Positions 8,142 to 17,143 are shown, numbered from the stretch's first letter. The stretch is DNA of 64,000 nucleotides from Gymnodinialimonas sp. 202GB13-11 (GCF_040932485.1 NZ_JBFRBH010000001.1:1-64000); one strand, 5' to 3'. Numbers and translations are program-made. The notes: generated from the sequence alone by a model not told the origin.

Positions 8142-8888
8142 ATGACACAACCAGAAAACAAACACGCCGTCGTCACAGGTGGTGCGCAAGGCCTTGGCCT
8201 TGCTTGCGCCGCCAAATTGGCAGACCAAGGATATGCCCTAAGCCTTTGGGACATCGACCCTGACGCGCTGCGATCCGCTCAGGAGCAGTTTTCTGCGACA
8301 TCGAACGTGACAACCTATCAAGTCGACATTTGTGACGCCGAGAGCGTCGCGCGCGCAGTCTCTGAAGGGGAAACCACAGCTGGGCTCATTTCCGTGTTGG
8401 TTCACAGCGCCGGGATCGCAGGGCCGAATGCACCTGTTGCGGATTATGATTTGGCGGCATGGAAGTCTGTGATTGATATTGACCTGAACGGCAGCTTCAT
8501 CGTGAACAAAGCGGTCGTACCCTCCATGCAGCAAGCGGGCTATGGTCGGATCGTCAATATTGCCTCTGTGGCTGGGAAAGAAGGCAACCCTAATGCGAGC
8601 GCTTATTCCGCAGCAAAAGCGGGGTTGATTGCCCTTACCAAATCTCTCGGCAAAGAGCTTGCGGATCGAAACATAGCTGTCAATTGCGAGACGCCTGCGG
8701 CGGCAAAAACACGGTTGTTCGATCAGATGAGCGAAGAGCACATTGCCTATATGCTGTCCAAGATTCCGCGCGGTCGGTTTCTAGATGTCCAAGAGGCCGC
8801 AGAAATGATCGCTTGGATGGCCTCCCCTGAAAACAGCTTCACAACTGGAGCGGTTTTTGACCTCTCTGGCGGGCGCGCACCCTACTAA
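8142..8888 (+). CDS. Short-chain dehydrogenase/reductase
   Basis: The protein has 248 residues. The nucleotide-binding motif is TGGAQGLG, the acid for NAD specificity is in LWDIDPD, and the catalytic Ser, Tyr and Lys lie in NIASVAG and SAYSAAKAG. The region AVNCETPAAAKT corresponds to the NC.TPA..KT loop of 2-keto-3-deoxy-sugar-acid dehydrogenase relatives, but has Glu where a small aliphatic residue is usual. It lies 14 bp after the aminotransferase and 14 bp before the FAH-family gene. An SDR plus FAH hydrolase pair is typical of diketo-acid steps in sugar-acid catabolism, though here the context is amino-acid-like. Confidence 0.88.
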   Translation: MTQPENKHAVVTGGAQGLGLACAAKLADQGYALSLWDIDPDALRSAQEQFSATSNVTTYQVDICDAESVARAVSEGETTAGLISVLVHSAGIAGPNAPVADYDLAAWKSVIDIDLNGSFIVNKAVVPSMQQAGYGRIVNIASVAGKEGNPNASAYSAAKAGLIALTKSLGKELADRNIAVNCETPAAAKTRLFDQMSEEHIAYMLSKIPRGRFLDVQEAAEMIAWMASPENSFTTGAVFDLSGGRAPY

Positions 8889-8902
8889 CACGAGGCTTCA
8901 CA

Positions 8903-9729
8903 ATGAAATTGATGAGAGTTGGTCCGATTGGATCTGAAAAACCTGGGATCCTCGATGAGGCAGGCAGCATCCGTGATCTGTCCAGCGTGGTCCAAGACAT
9001 TTCCCCGAGCGCGATAGGTCTAGACACACTAGATCGCCTGCGCAGCATTGATCCAAGCACCCTCCCTACATTGAGTCCAGAAGATCGGATTGGCCCTTGC
9101 GTCGGCGATGTTAGGCGGTTCTTTTGTATCGGTCTGAATTACTCCGATCATGCGATTGAGTCAAACCTGCCGATCCCTGACTTTCCAATTGTATTCATGA
9201 AAGTTTGCGACCCCACGGGTCCGAATGATCCTGTTTCAAAGCCTCAAAATGCAACGAAGATGGACTGGGAGGTTGAACTCGGTGTTGTGATTGGCAAAGA
9301 AGCCAAACATGTTTCAGAAGACGATGCGCTGAACTGTGTCGCAGGTTACTGTGTTGTTAACGACCTTTCAGAACGCTCCTTTCAAAACGAGTTTGGCGGC
9401 CAATGGGTCAAGGGCAAGTCCAGCGATGGGTTCGGCCCTATCGCGTCACCGCAGACGAGGTAAGCGATCCACAGAACCTCGAACTGAAACTCAGCGTCAA
9501 TGGTCGGGTTCGGCAGAATGGGTCGACCAAAACTATGATCTTCAAGGTCGCACAGATCATTTCCCATCTCAGCAGCTTCATTTCATTGAAACCCGGCGAT
9601 GTGATCTCGACTGGCACGCCACCCGGTGTCGATATGGGAATGACACCTGCTGTCTACTTGGACGTTGGCGACACGATTGAAGTTAGTATTGCGGGACTGG
9701 GGCGGCAGAAGCATGTAGTGGCCGCTTGA
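8903..9729 (+). pseudogene. Fumarylacetoacetate hydrolase-family gene, frameshifted
   Basis: The first frame from 8903 codes a normal FAH-domain protein: FFCIGLNYSDHAIE, the metal-binding MDWEVELGVVIGKEA, and CVVNDLSERSFQ. At about 9434-9443 the reading frame breaks: it ends PIASPQTR at 9463, while the homologous continuation YRVTADEVSDPQNLELKL lies in another frame and runs to 9729. It carries the usual STGTPPGV block. Family members read FGPIGP before the VTADE segment, so about ten bases seem lost between two copies of GGCCCTATCG. Without frameshifting the enzyme would be truncated and inactive. Confidence 0.87.
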
Positions 9730-9903
9730 TGACGCCAAGTTCGCAACTGGTGCAAGCTAGGTACTTCAGAAACGGGTCAACTGTATCTGTCTTCGCAGAA
9801 CCACTTAGCGATCATTGCAGACATTCGTGCAATTCACAGCATCCAGTAGTTTGGGCTCAGCACTGACCATCGCCGCGCAGCTGACGGGCAGCTGCTTCGA
9901 GAT

Positions 9904-9926
9904 GGCGAACGGCCGGACCGTTCGCC
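9904..9926 (-). terminator. Perfect hairpin at the 3' end of the integrase gene
   Basis: GGCGAACGG (9904-9912) and CCGTTCGCC (9918-9926) form a perfect 9-bp stem with a five-base loop. It lies 8 bp beyond the integrase stop codon in the direction of transcription. There is no T-run after it, so it may be a weak terminator or transcript end, or part of a recombination site. Terminator is the simpler reading. Confidence 0.45.
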
Positions 9927-9934
9927 AAGCTAGC

Positions 9935-10567
9935 TCAGATGTCGATACGCTCAGCGATGCTCAGGGCATCTTCAAGTTCGACGCCACGGTAGCGCACTGT
10001 GCTGTCGACCTTTGTGTGACCAAGCAGCAGTTGGATCGCGCGGAGGTTGCCGGTCTTTCGGTAGATCTTCACTGCCTTTGTCCGACGGAGCAAATGGGTG
10101 CCATATCCACTTGGCTCTAACCCAATCGCCATGACCCAATCACCAACAAGCCGTCCATACTGGCGAGTCGAGATATGCGGGCGGTCATGGAAGCGGCTCG
10201 GGAACATAAACCGACACGCAAGCATCTCAGGTGATTTTTCCCAGGCCAAGACGGTTTCACGCGTGTTTTCCGTCAGTTCAAACCGTACCGGCCGCTTGGT
10301 CTTGCTCTGGATCACTGACACGCGTTCACGAACGCGGTCATCTTTGACAAGGTCAGAAACAGCCAGTTTGACCAGATCACAGCCACGCAGCTTGCTGTCG
10401 ATGGCGACGTTAAACAAAGCCAGATCGCGTAGATAACCCGCCAGTTCGAGCCGCGCTCGGATCGCCCAGACCTGTTTTGGCAACAGGGGCCGCTTCTGAC
10501 CAATAATGCGTCCTTTGTTCCAGGCTTTGCGATTGGGGGTGACCGCAGGAAGTTGGCCTTTTGGCAT
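9935..10567 (-). CDS. Small tyrosine-type site-specific recombinase
   Basis: I start at 10567 (MPKGQLPAV), giving 210 residues; a longer frame adds 12 unlikely residues. All catalytic residues are visible: Arg61 (SKLRGCDLV), Lys89 (SKTKRP), His158 and Arg161 (THLLRR), His184 (LLGHTKV) and Tyr193 (VRYRGVE). The protein lacks a large N-terminal arm- or core-binding domain, so it is one of the short catalytic-domain-like integrases common in alphaproteobacterial accessory DNA. It stands alone between the decayed FAH gene and an orphan kinase. No excisionase or clear att repeats were found nearby. Confidence 0.92.
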   Translation of the reverse strand: MPKGQLPAVTPNRKAWNKGRIIGQKRPLLPKQVWAIRARLELAGYLRDLALFNVAIDSKLRGCDLVKLAVSDLVKDDRVRERVSVIQSKTKRPVRFELTENTRETVLAWEKSPEMLACRFMFPSRFHDRPHISTRQYGRLVGDWVMAIGLEPSGYGTHLLRRTKAVKIYRKTGNLRAIQLLLGHTKVDSTVRYRGVELEDALSIAERIDI

Positions 10568-10843
10568 GATATGCCCTCCGATCCTCCCTCCATACCCAAT
10601 CATCAGCGCCGCGCTGACAGGACAACCTTACAATCTGAAGGAATGGCAGGTGTCAGAGGCGCACAACGTCGGACGTTGCCGCACAAGCATTGGGCCGCTC
10701 TGAGCCCAAACCTCCCCGAGGCAGCGCCCCGAATCAATGTTAAATTCTGTCTTGTCGTATCCAAGCTGGTGGGTAGTCTGTCGGCTGCACAACGCAACAA
10801 CTAGTGTCGCCGCAAGACTATTTCCCAAAGGGTCCGTAGAGAC

Positions 10844-11896
10844 ATGAATTCGCCGGTAGAAATCCACAGTCTCACTTGGAATGTGACCCCTGATCTGTTG
10901 GGTATCTTGGACAATGACGGGGTCTTCATTGAAAGCAATCCATCGTGGCTACACACGCTCGGATGGGAGCCTGAAGAAATCCGAAGCCGAACATTTTTCG
11001 ACTTTCTTCATCCCGATGATGTTGCGAACAATGCGGCTGCATTCGTTGAGATTAAGACAGGTAAGCCAATCCTGGACTTCGAGAACAGGTATCGGCACAA
11101 AGACGGTACCTATCGGTGGCTGTCATGGAATGCCGTTCCTGAAGGCGGAAATTACTTCTGCAGCGCAAGGGATATTTCCGCCGCAAAGAAGAACGCCGCC
11201 TCCTTGCAATCAAGGGAACAAGAAGCTGCTTTGAGAGAGCAGTTCATTGCTGTCTTGGGTCATGATCTTCGCAACCCGCTCACTGCAATTCGCTCAGCCG
11301 CGAACATCATGCAGCGTGAGGAACAATCCGAGCGGACGAGCGACATGATTGCCGCGATTGATGGGTCTGTGGATCGCATGGCCGCGATTATCGCAGATGT
11401 CATGGATTTCGCGAGATCGAAGCTTGGCAGCGGTCTTGATGTCACTGTATCGAACGATGTGCGCCTGGATGACATCGTAAACCAAACGGTTGGTGAAATC
11501 GCTTTGTCTAATCCAGCTAGGGAAATTCACCGCAGAATAGATTTTAGTGGACGTGTTCGGGGTGATAAAACCCGACTATCGCAGTTGATTTCGAACCTTT
11601 TGGGCAACGCAACTACACACGGAGACCCCGCCACACCGATCCGCGTCAGTCTTGGTTGTGAAGGTGAAGAAGTGAAGTTGTGCGTCTCGAACGAAGGCCC
11701 GTGCATCCCAGCGGACAAGTTACAGACGATCTTTGAGCCGTTTTATACAGCCGACCCGGAGGAGCATACGAAGGGTTTGGGTCTTGGCCTCTTTATCGTC
11801 TCGCAAATCGCGAAAGCACACGGCGGCAAAATGGCAGTCACTTCAAAAGACGGCGAAACGTCCTTCGAATTTTCGATGCCGACTATGACCAATTAA
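10844..11896 (+). CDS. PAS-domain sensor histidine kinase
   Basis: The protein has 350 residues and no transmembrane segment, so it should be cytoplasmic. A PAS/PAC domain occupies about residues 10-115 (DLLGILDNDGVFIESNPSW, then the RHKDGTYRWLSW motif). The HisKA domain has the phospho-acceptor His140 in VLGHDLRNPL. The HATPase domain follows, with N-box LISNLLGNATTHG, GLGLGLFI and SFEFSMP. There is no receiver domain and no response-regulator gene beside it, so its partner must lie elsewhere. The signal sensed by the PAS domain is unknown. Confidence 0.92.
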   Translation: MNSPVEIHSLTWNVTPDLLGILDNDGVFIESNPSWLHTLGWEPEEIRSRTFFDFLHPDDVANNAAAFVEIKTGKPILDFENRYRHKDGTYRWLSWNAVPEGGNYFCSARDISAAKKNAASLQSREQEAALREQFIAVLGHDLRNPLTAIRSAANIMQREEQSERTSDMIAAIDGSVDRMAAIIADVMDFARSKLGSGLDVTVSNDVRLDDIVNQTVGEIALSNPAREIHRRIDFSGRVRGDKTRLSQLISNLLGNATTHGDPATPIRVSLGCEGEEVKLCVSNEGPCIPADKLQTIFEPFYTADPEEHTKGLGLGLFIVSQIAKAHGGKMAVTSKDGETSFEFSMPTMTN

Positions 11897-12161
11897 ACCT
11901 TAGACGGCATTTAGCGGGCATTCCGATGGTAAGCGGACATTGGCATTCATGAGCCAAACTGCGGCTTTGTCCCGCGACCTGTGAGTTGCCCTGAAAAACC
12001 TCGCTGCGCGGTGAACGGATGGCAGCTATGCCCGCCGCCTCGCGGATCCTAGACCGAGCACACGCTATCAGGTCAAATGGAGACCAAAACCCGAACAGAG
12101 CTGACCGAAAAACGTGGAAGCTATGCGGAGCAGGACAATTCGAACGCCATTCGCCAGCCAC

Positions 12162-13274
12162 TCAGACGAAGGGAATCTTGCGGATCCGGGCCGCTACGGT
12201 GCCGTAGGGCAGTTCAATCATCACATTCGTGCCCGTCCCGGTATGGGCCAAGGTGACGAGACCAACACCAATCGTCCGACCGACACGCTTTGAATAGGCA
12301 AATTCGCTGACATAGCCGATTTCATCCGACCCACGCAGGACAGGGCAGGGGTGCCCGGGAAAGGCGGGTGTGCCGTCCAGGACAAGCCCCACGCGCTGCC
12401 GCTTCGGGCCGGAATTGTGCGCAGCCTCAAGCGCAGCACGACCGATAAATTCATGCCCCGCCTCAAGGTTCACCAGACCGCCAAGCCCGATCTCATATGG
12501 AGTTGCAGGGTAGTGCTGCCAGCGGATGTCCGCCCCGTAGGAGATGAGCCCGCTTTCCAGCCGCTCGATATCATTGGGCGCGCCTGGCCCGATCCCGAAG
12601 GGCTGCCCGGCCTCCTTCACAACGCCCCACAGCGCGGCACCTTTGGCGCTGTCCCGCAGGTAAAATTCAAAGCCGCTCTGCTTGGACCATCCCGATTTTG
12701 CCAGTACGAGGGGAATGCCATTCAGAGTCGTTTCGATGAATCCGAAATTTTTGAGGTCGTACACCATGGTCCCGAAGAGCCGCTCTGCAACATCAATCGC
12801 TTTCGGCCCTTGGATGGCCATGGGTGAGACGTCTGGCTCAGTTACGCGAACATCCCACCCCCGCTCCTGCGCGATGGCCGCGGCCCAAAGGTGAATGTCG
12901 CTGTCGGCCACCGACAGCCAATACGTCTCCTCCGACAGCTTCAAGAGCACTGGGTCGTTGATCAGCCAGCCCTGATGATCGCAGAGCGGCACGTAGCGGC
13001 CTTGTCCCACCTTGGTTTTCGTCAGATCCCGCGGTGTCAGATATTGCGCCAGCTTGCCCGCGTCAGTGCCTTGCATCTGCACCTGTCGTTGCGCGGCAAC
13101 ATCCCATTGCGCGACGCTGTTCAATAAACGATCATATTCACCCTCGGGATCGCCGAAATGGCCCGGGATCAGCATGTGGTTGTAGACCGAAAAACTCTGC
13201 ACCCCGTCGCGGAGGGTGGAGTCAAAATAGGCCGATTTGCGGATGTTCGGGCCGATACCGATGGTAAGTGACAT
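12162..13274 (-). CDS. DmdA-like GcvT-family tetrahydrofolate-dependent demethylase
   Basis: I start at 13274 (MSLTIGIGPNIRKS), which has a GAAGGA ribosome site and gives 370 residues, the normal size; a longer frame begins at 13340. The sequence runs through the family's blocks: FSVYNHMLIPG, QWDVAAQRQVQMQG, YWLSVADSDIHLW, EPDVSPMAIQGP, LAKSGWSKQSGFE and NDIERLESGLISYG. These correspond to GcvT-type folate enzymes and most closely to DMSP demethylase DmdA of marine alphaproteobacteria. It is not identical to the best-known DmdA sequences I recall, so a related methyl-transfer substrate is possible. It appears to be transcribed alone. Confidence 0.82.
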   Translation of the reverse strand: MSLTIGIGPNIRKSAYFDSTLRDGVQSFSVYNHMLIPGHFGDPEGEYDRLLNSVAQWDVAAQRQVQMQGTDAGKLAQYLTPRDLTKTKVGQGRYVPLCDHQGWLINDPVLLKLSEETYWLSVADSDIHLWAAAIAQERGWDVRVTEPDVSPMAIQGPKAIDVAERLFGTMVYDLKNFGFIETTLNGIPLVLAKSGWSKQSGFEFYLRDSAKGAALWGVVKEAGQPFGIGPGAPNDIERLESGLISYGADIRWQHYPATPYEIGLGGLVNLEAGHEFIGRAALEAAHNSGPKRQRVGLVLDGTPAFPGHPCPVLRGSDEIGYVSEFAYSKRVGRTIGVGLVTLAHTGTGTNVMIELPYGTVAARIRKIPFV

Positions 13275-13403
13275 AAGGTCCTTCGAGATATTGATCGTTT
13301 CGTTGCGCCTCAGACTGCCTTCGGGTTCTTGCAACTGCACCCGTGCGACACAGCAGCCGAGGGCCCTGTCCAGAGGCCGGTACTTGCGAATCCTTTACGC
13401 GCT

Positions 13404-13523
13404 TTACTCAACCAGATCGAGTGGTTGGGGCTTGAGCATCCGCAGGTGGCTTTCGAATTCCTCGCGGTTGAGACAGTAGCCTGCCATGTGGCGCTGGCCC
13501 TCAAACGCCTTTTGGCCGTGCAT
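13404..13523 (-). CDS. Possible 39-residue protein
   Basis: This small frame starts MHGQKAFEGQRHMAGYCLN and ends PQPLDLVE. It has no stop-free extension upstream, because a TAA lies 15 bp before the ATG. It reads more protein-like than the neighbouring frames, with a distant look of the LigA-like F.G.R...GY.LN pattern, but that resemblance is too weak to name it. It could be a remnant of a larger gene. It lies between the DmdA-like and creatininase-like genes on the same strand. Confidence 0.25.
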   Translation of the reverse strand: MHGQKAFEGQRHMAGYCLNREEFESHLRMLKPQPLDLVE

Positions 13524-13692
13524 CAAACCTGCGCACGGTTACCGAAATGAGCCAGGATCAGTTGGATCTGCAACCGAAGCCGATTGCCAAATGTTAGGCG
13601 CCCGCGTCGGTCAATTCGTCCGATCTAAGGCCAACAGTGTTGAAATCGCGGCAAGGCCAAGCGCCCAAGGACGAATAGCACCGTGCTCAAAC

Positions 13693-14379
13693 CTAAAGAC
13701 CGAAGGTTTGCACCACAGTTTGCGAAACTGCGGTCGCGCCAGCTTCTAAAAGCAACTCCCCTTTCTGCGATGAGGCGTTCTTCGTAATCCCATTGACGCC
13801 CGTTTCGGAGAGTTGGTCGTAGGGTATGAATGAGTACACGTCACGGTTCTTTGCGGCACCGAACGCTTTGTTGGGGGCATTCAACATCGCATCTTTGTCG
13901 ATGTGTTCTTCGGCAAGCACCAGCATCATCGAGGTTTCCGCTTCACCTGCATGCAAGACGCCTTGCTGATCTTCCAGAATCTCCGAATATTTTTCGGCGC
14001 TATCGGAAAGGGTGCAATAAGTAAGCGCTCGCACAGGGTGCATCAGATCGCGGGTCAGTTTGCCAACTATGATCCGCAGCGCATCAACGTTACCCCCATG
14101 ACCGTTGACGATCATGATCCGTGTGAACCCATGTCGCTGGATCGCTTCACACACATCCCGCAAAAGCGCCAAAAAAGTCTCGAACCGAACCGAGATCTTT
14201 CCTGGATAGGCCATATGGTGTTCTGAAAGACCGCACCAGACTGTTGGTGCCACTACAACCGCATGCTGTGAAGCTAGTTTTCTGGCTGTACGTATACATA
14301 TCTCTTCGGCGAGCCGACTGTCCGTTTCAACGGATAGGTGAGGCCCATGCTGTTCGGTTGAGCCAACCGGAAGCAACAC
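13693..14379 (-). CDS. Creatininase-family amidohydrolase, N-terminus possibly truncated
   Basis: The open frame has 228 residues from a GTG at 14379. The metal-binding motifs are intact: GSTEQHGPHL, HHMAYPG, VNGHGGN and HAGEAETSMM, placing it with creatinine amidohydrolases and related lactam or formamide hydrolases. Homologous-looking sequence (RNLRSPQLGELVQKNAI) continues upstream in frame to a TAG at about 14431-14433 without a clear start. So about ten residues of the usual N-terminus are missing, or the TAG is a nonsense mutation. The core may still fold from the GTG. Confidence 0.78.
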   Translation of the reverse strand: MLLPVGSTEQHGPHLSVETDSRLAEEICIRTARKLASQHAVVVAPTVWCGLSEHHMAYPGKISVRFETFLALLRDVCEAIQRHGFTRIMIVNGHGGNVDALRIIVGKLTRDLMHPVRALTYCTLSDSAEKYSEILEDQQGVLHAGEAETSMMLVLAEEHIDKDAMLNAPNKAFGAAKNRDVYSFIPYDQLSETGVNGITKNASSQKGELLLEAGATAVSQTVVQTFGL

Positions 14380-14759
14380 AATAGCGTTCTTCTGGACAAG
14401 TTCTCCGAGTTGCGGTGATCGAAGATTGCGCTAGTGCAAAAAATGATATCTCCTCACAACACGCTCCCGTTCGGTACCGGCAATGTGCCATGCTCATATG
14501 CAGGTGTTCACTCTTTGTTCGTAGGCAAAAGTAATGCCCGAGTCAACAAAAGTGAACATTCAGATAAGGCTCAGCATCGGTCAACAAGGGCGCGAAGGGG
14601 ACCGATGCGTACACAGAAGTGCAGTGCTTGGCTTTTGTTGCACAAACCAGCGGTTGCGCCGGGGCCTCCTCGGCAGCTGTGCGGGACAAGTTGGATGTTC
14701 GCAAATAGTCAGTGAATGGCCGCTTCGGCACATGGTCATAGGGCTTTGGAGTATGCTCT
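14380..14759. other. Gene-free stretch
   Basis: Apart from the upstream homologous tail of the creatininase-like gene (to about 14433) I see no gene. There is an inverted repeat GTTCACT (14506-14512) and AGTGAAC (14551-14557) of unknown meaning. No recognisable promoter or RNA was noted. Confidence 0.4.
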
Positions 14760-15197
14760 CTAGTCTTGGTTGCTCAGGAGATGTTGTCCTGCCTTGGCTG
14801 AGGCCTGTAGACCTTTCGCATGCTTGGGGAGCGCGTCTTGTCGTTCGATCCATGGTAATCGTTTTGACCAGAAAATATGTGCAGTCGGCTGATACACAGA
14901 TGGGTCAACCAGAGTTGCAGCATATAGATGCGTTTCGCTGGGAAAGACTTTTGTCTCGAACGACAGTGGTGATCCGCAATCTCCGCAAAAGCTCCGTTCC
15001 ACATTCGGCGATGAACGATAAGTTTTGCGAGGCCCTGTCCATATGACATGATCCCGCTCTACGCCAAACCAACTGACATAATCAGATGATGATGCTCTTC
15101 GACAGTCCTCACAGTGACAAAGAGCCGCCCACAGAATTGTATCAGCGGCCCTCCAAGAGACCGAGCCGCAAAGGCAGTGCCCCGATAAACTTTTCAT
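14760..15197 (-). CDS. GFA-family (glutathione-dependent formaldehyde-activating-like) protein
   Basis: I start at 15197 (MKSLSGHCLCG), giving 145 residues; a longer frame upstream has no family resemblance. The zinc-binding cysteines are all present: GHCLCGSV, CHCEDCRRA and FCGDCGSPL. This is the Mss4-like beta fold of the GFA family. The YVSWFGVE and SSPNVERSFCG segments are also characteristic. Members bind zinc; most have no proven substrate, and glutathione/formaldehyde chemistry is inferred only from the founding member. No operon partner is evident. Confidence 0.9.
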   Translation of the reverse strand: MKSLSGHCLCGSVSWRAADTILWAALCHCEDCRRASSSDYVSWFGVERDHVIWTGPRKTYRSSPNVERSFCGDCGSPLSFETKVFPSETHLYAATLVDPSVYQPTAHIFWSKRLPWIERQDALPKHAKGLQASAKAGQHLLSNQD

Positions 15198-15603
15198 GTT
15201 TTCGATCTCCCATAGCCGTGAAGCTTCCCGTCCTCGTTCTAGCGTGTCTTTGTTCGGTACATCCGACTCGTCAACGCGCGACAAAAACCATACCTGACCC
15301 GACCCCATTTTCGGAGATTGCAGTAGTTCACGGGTCTTGCACAATCCGGTAGAATGGGGTCGCTCAGGGTTTTAGCTGCAGGGCGCATCAGGAGCAGTTA
15401 CGCGGGACGAAGCTGACTTTCGCTGCGACTGCACCATTGGCAGCTTTGGGCAAACGGGGCAGGTCAAAAACGGTCGTTTTCGCCGGTGACAGAAACGGTT
15501 GAGTTTTGGCATCCTTGGCCGTGCCAAGACGCCCGCTAAAGGTGTCCGCAGGAGCACTTTGAATTGCTAGACGAGCTAGTTTTCTGACGGAGAATCGAGC
15601 TTT
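15198..15603. other. Gene-free stretch with a palindromic 16-mer
   Basis: No gene is evident. CAAAAACGGTCGTTTT at 15465-15480 is a near-palindromic 16-mer that occurs again at 18104-18119, on the other side of the TetR/hydrolase/NmrA module. The DNA resembles decayed intergenic sequence seen elsewhere in the window. Confidence 0.45.
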
Positions 15604-16221
15604 CTAGTTTCCATGCACCTGCGCAAGAGCGGCGATTATCAAATCGCATTGCCGCTCGATGGAAGCTTCGGCTGTCTCTCCGACAATCGCAGGAGAGCTT
15701 TGCAGATCAGACAACCCGTGGATGGCCGACCAAGCGAAGAAATGATGCTCAGAACGTGATGATGCGATGACGTCGAACGCCGCCAACTCGTGGAGACATT
15801 TTTTCAGCCAATCGTAGGTTGAAGGTCTGCCCGAGATGGGTGCCGGTGCAAGCCCCTGGGGCCCAAACATCAGCCGCCACAACTCTGTCCGACAGCGTGC
15901 GAATGCGGCGTAGGCAACTGCTAGGCGGGTGAACCTCGCGCGCGCGTCCGCTGCACTTTTGGCGGTGCTTTCGAATGGCACTGCGGCCTCAAAAGTGTCT
16001 GCCAGGGCATCGAATCCCCGCGCTGCTACAGAGCGCATCAGTGCATCCTTGTCGGGAAAGTGGCGGTAGGCGGCTCCTGGAGAGACGCCAAGATCGCGCG
16101 CGGCCTTGCGTACGGATAAATCGGATAAGGTGCCGTCATCTGCCGCAGAAAGTGTATAGGTTACAAGCGCTTCCTTTAGATTTCCGTGGTGATGCGCGTT
16201 GCGGGGCTTGGTCTCTGTCAT
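15604..16221 (-). CDS. TetR/AcrR-family transcriptional regulator
   Basis: I use the ATG at 16221 (MTETKPRNAHHHGN), giving 205 residues. The upstream alternative at 16239 would overlap an operator. The N-terminal TetR helix-turn-helix is clear: ALVTYTLSAADDGTLSDLSVRKAARDLGVSPGAAYRHFPDKDALM (split here for reading as SVRKAARDLGVSP and AAYRHFPDKDAL). A WHG-type C-terminal domain follows. It is divergent from the hydrolase and NmrA genes, with two matching palindromes in between, so it very likely represses both itself and them. The ligand is unknown. Confidence 0.92.
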   Translation of the reverse strand: MTETKPRNAHHHGNLKEALVTYTLSAADDGTLSDLSVRKAARDLGVSPGAAYRHFPDKDALMRSVAARGFDALADTFEAAVPFESTAKSAADARARFTRLAVAYAAFARCRTELWRLMFGPQGLAPAPISGRPSTYDWLKKCLHELAAFDVIASSRSEHHFFAWSAIHGLSDLQSSPAIVGETAEASIERQCDLIIAALAQVHGN

Positions 16222-16230
16222 GACGCCATA

Positions 16231-16283
16231 TATAATCAATGTTTACTTTTGCTGCAAGCCACCTTAAGTAATCAATGATTACT
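16231..16283. promoter_or_regulatory. Two TetR-type operators
   Basis: At 16267-16283 the arms AGTAATCA and TGATTACT form a perfect 8-bp palindrome around one central base. At 16231-16247 a second copy (TATAATCAATGTTTACT) matches it at 14 of 17 positions. The two are 36 bp apart, centre to centre. Placed between the divergent TetR and hydrolase starts, they are almost certainly this regulator's binding sites. The second copy overlaps the region of the upstream TetR start, consistent with autoregulation. Confidence 0.75.
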
Positions 16284-16297
16284 CTTGGAGGCGCACG

Positions 16298-17143
16298 ATG
16301 AATGCCATGACACGAATTGAACCCGCTACGCGTATCTCTCACATGGTCGAGACGGAACTGGGGCGGTTGCACGTTCTGGAAACAGGGACCGGAGACAGAA
16401 TGATCCTGCTCTGGCCGTCCATCTTCACTGATCATCGAATCTATGACGGGATCGTTGACCGTCTGGCCACTTCCTATCGGTTCCTACTGATCGATGGCCC
16501 CGCCCACGGACGGAGCGAGGGAGGCGAAACGGAGTTCTCGATGGAAGCCTGCGCCAATGCGTTGGGCCAGGTCATGGATCATTTCAGTCTTCAGAGCGCC
16601 ATCATCGGCGGGACGTCCTGGGGCGGCATCACAGCCGCGCATCTCACTTTGGCGACACCTGAGCGTGTCGAGGCGCTTATTCTCATGAACACACCCATGG
16701 AGATCGACGCTGCAAAACCCGGTCTTAAGGCGCGCTTTATCGCAAGCGGTGCGCGGTGGATGCTGCCCATGGCCTTCTTTCGGGATGGTGTCGCAAATAG
16801 CTTCTTCACGCCAGAAGTCTTAAAGGCAAATCAGACCTACACGACGTCCTTTCATGCAATGCTAAGAGCCGCGCAACCGTCACATTTGGCCGCTGCAATT
16901 CGATCTGTCATTCTGCGTGGCAAGCCGTTGAAAGATCGCATGGCCGAGTTAAGCGTGCCGACATTCGTGATTGCCGGGAGGGAAGACGAGATGTACCCGA
17001 TCTCGGTCCAAGCCGAGGCCGCTTTGCTCGCGCCAAAGGGCCACTTTGAACCGGTCGGAGGCAAACACATCTCGGTAGTCGAACGGCCCGAAGAGGTATC
17101 CGCCATTCTAAAAACCTTTATTGCGCGGGAGGTCGGCCAATGA
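16298..17143 (+). CDS. Alpha/beta-fold hydrolase
   Basis: The protein has 281 residues and starts 8 bp after a GGAGG site. The alpha/beta-hydrolase triad is visible: nucleophile Ser in GGTSWGG, Asp in GREDEMYP, and His in GGKHISVVERPEEV. The oxyanion region precedes as LLWPSIFTDHRIYD. It looks like a soluble esterase or C-C hydrolase of the MhpC/RutD kind. Its stop overlaps the NmrA-like gene by four bases, so the two are translationally coupled. Regulation by the divergent TetR protein is likely, which suits detoxification of a small ester or lactone. Confidence 0.9.
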   Translation: MNAMTRIEPATRISHMVETELGRLHVLETGTGDRMILLWPSIFTDHRIYDGIVDRLATSYRFLLIDGPAHGRSEGGETEFSMEACANALGQVMDHFSLQSAIIGGTSWGGITAAHLTLATPERVEALILMNTPMEIDAAKPGLKARFIASGARWMLPMAFFRDGVANSFFTPEVLKANQTYTTSFHAMLRAAQPSHLAAAIRSVILRGKPLKDRMAELSVPTFVIAGREDEMYPISVQAEAALLAPKGHFEPVGGKHISVVERPEEVSAILKTFIAREVGQ

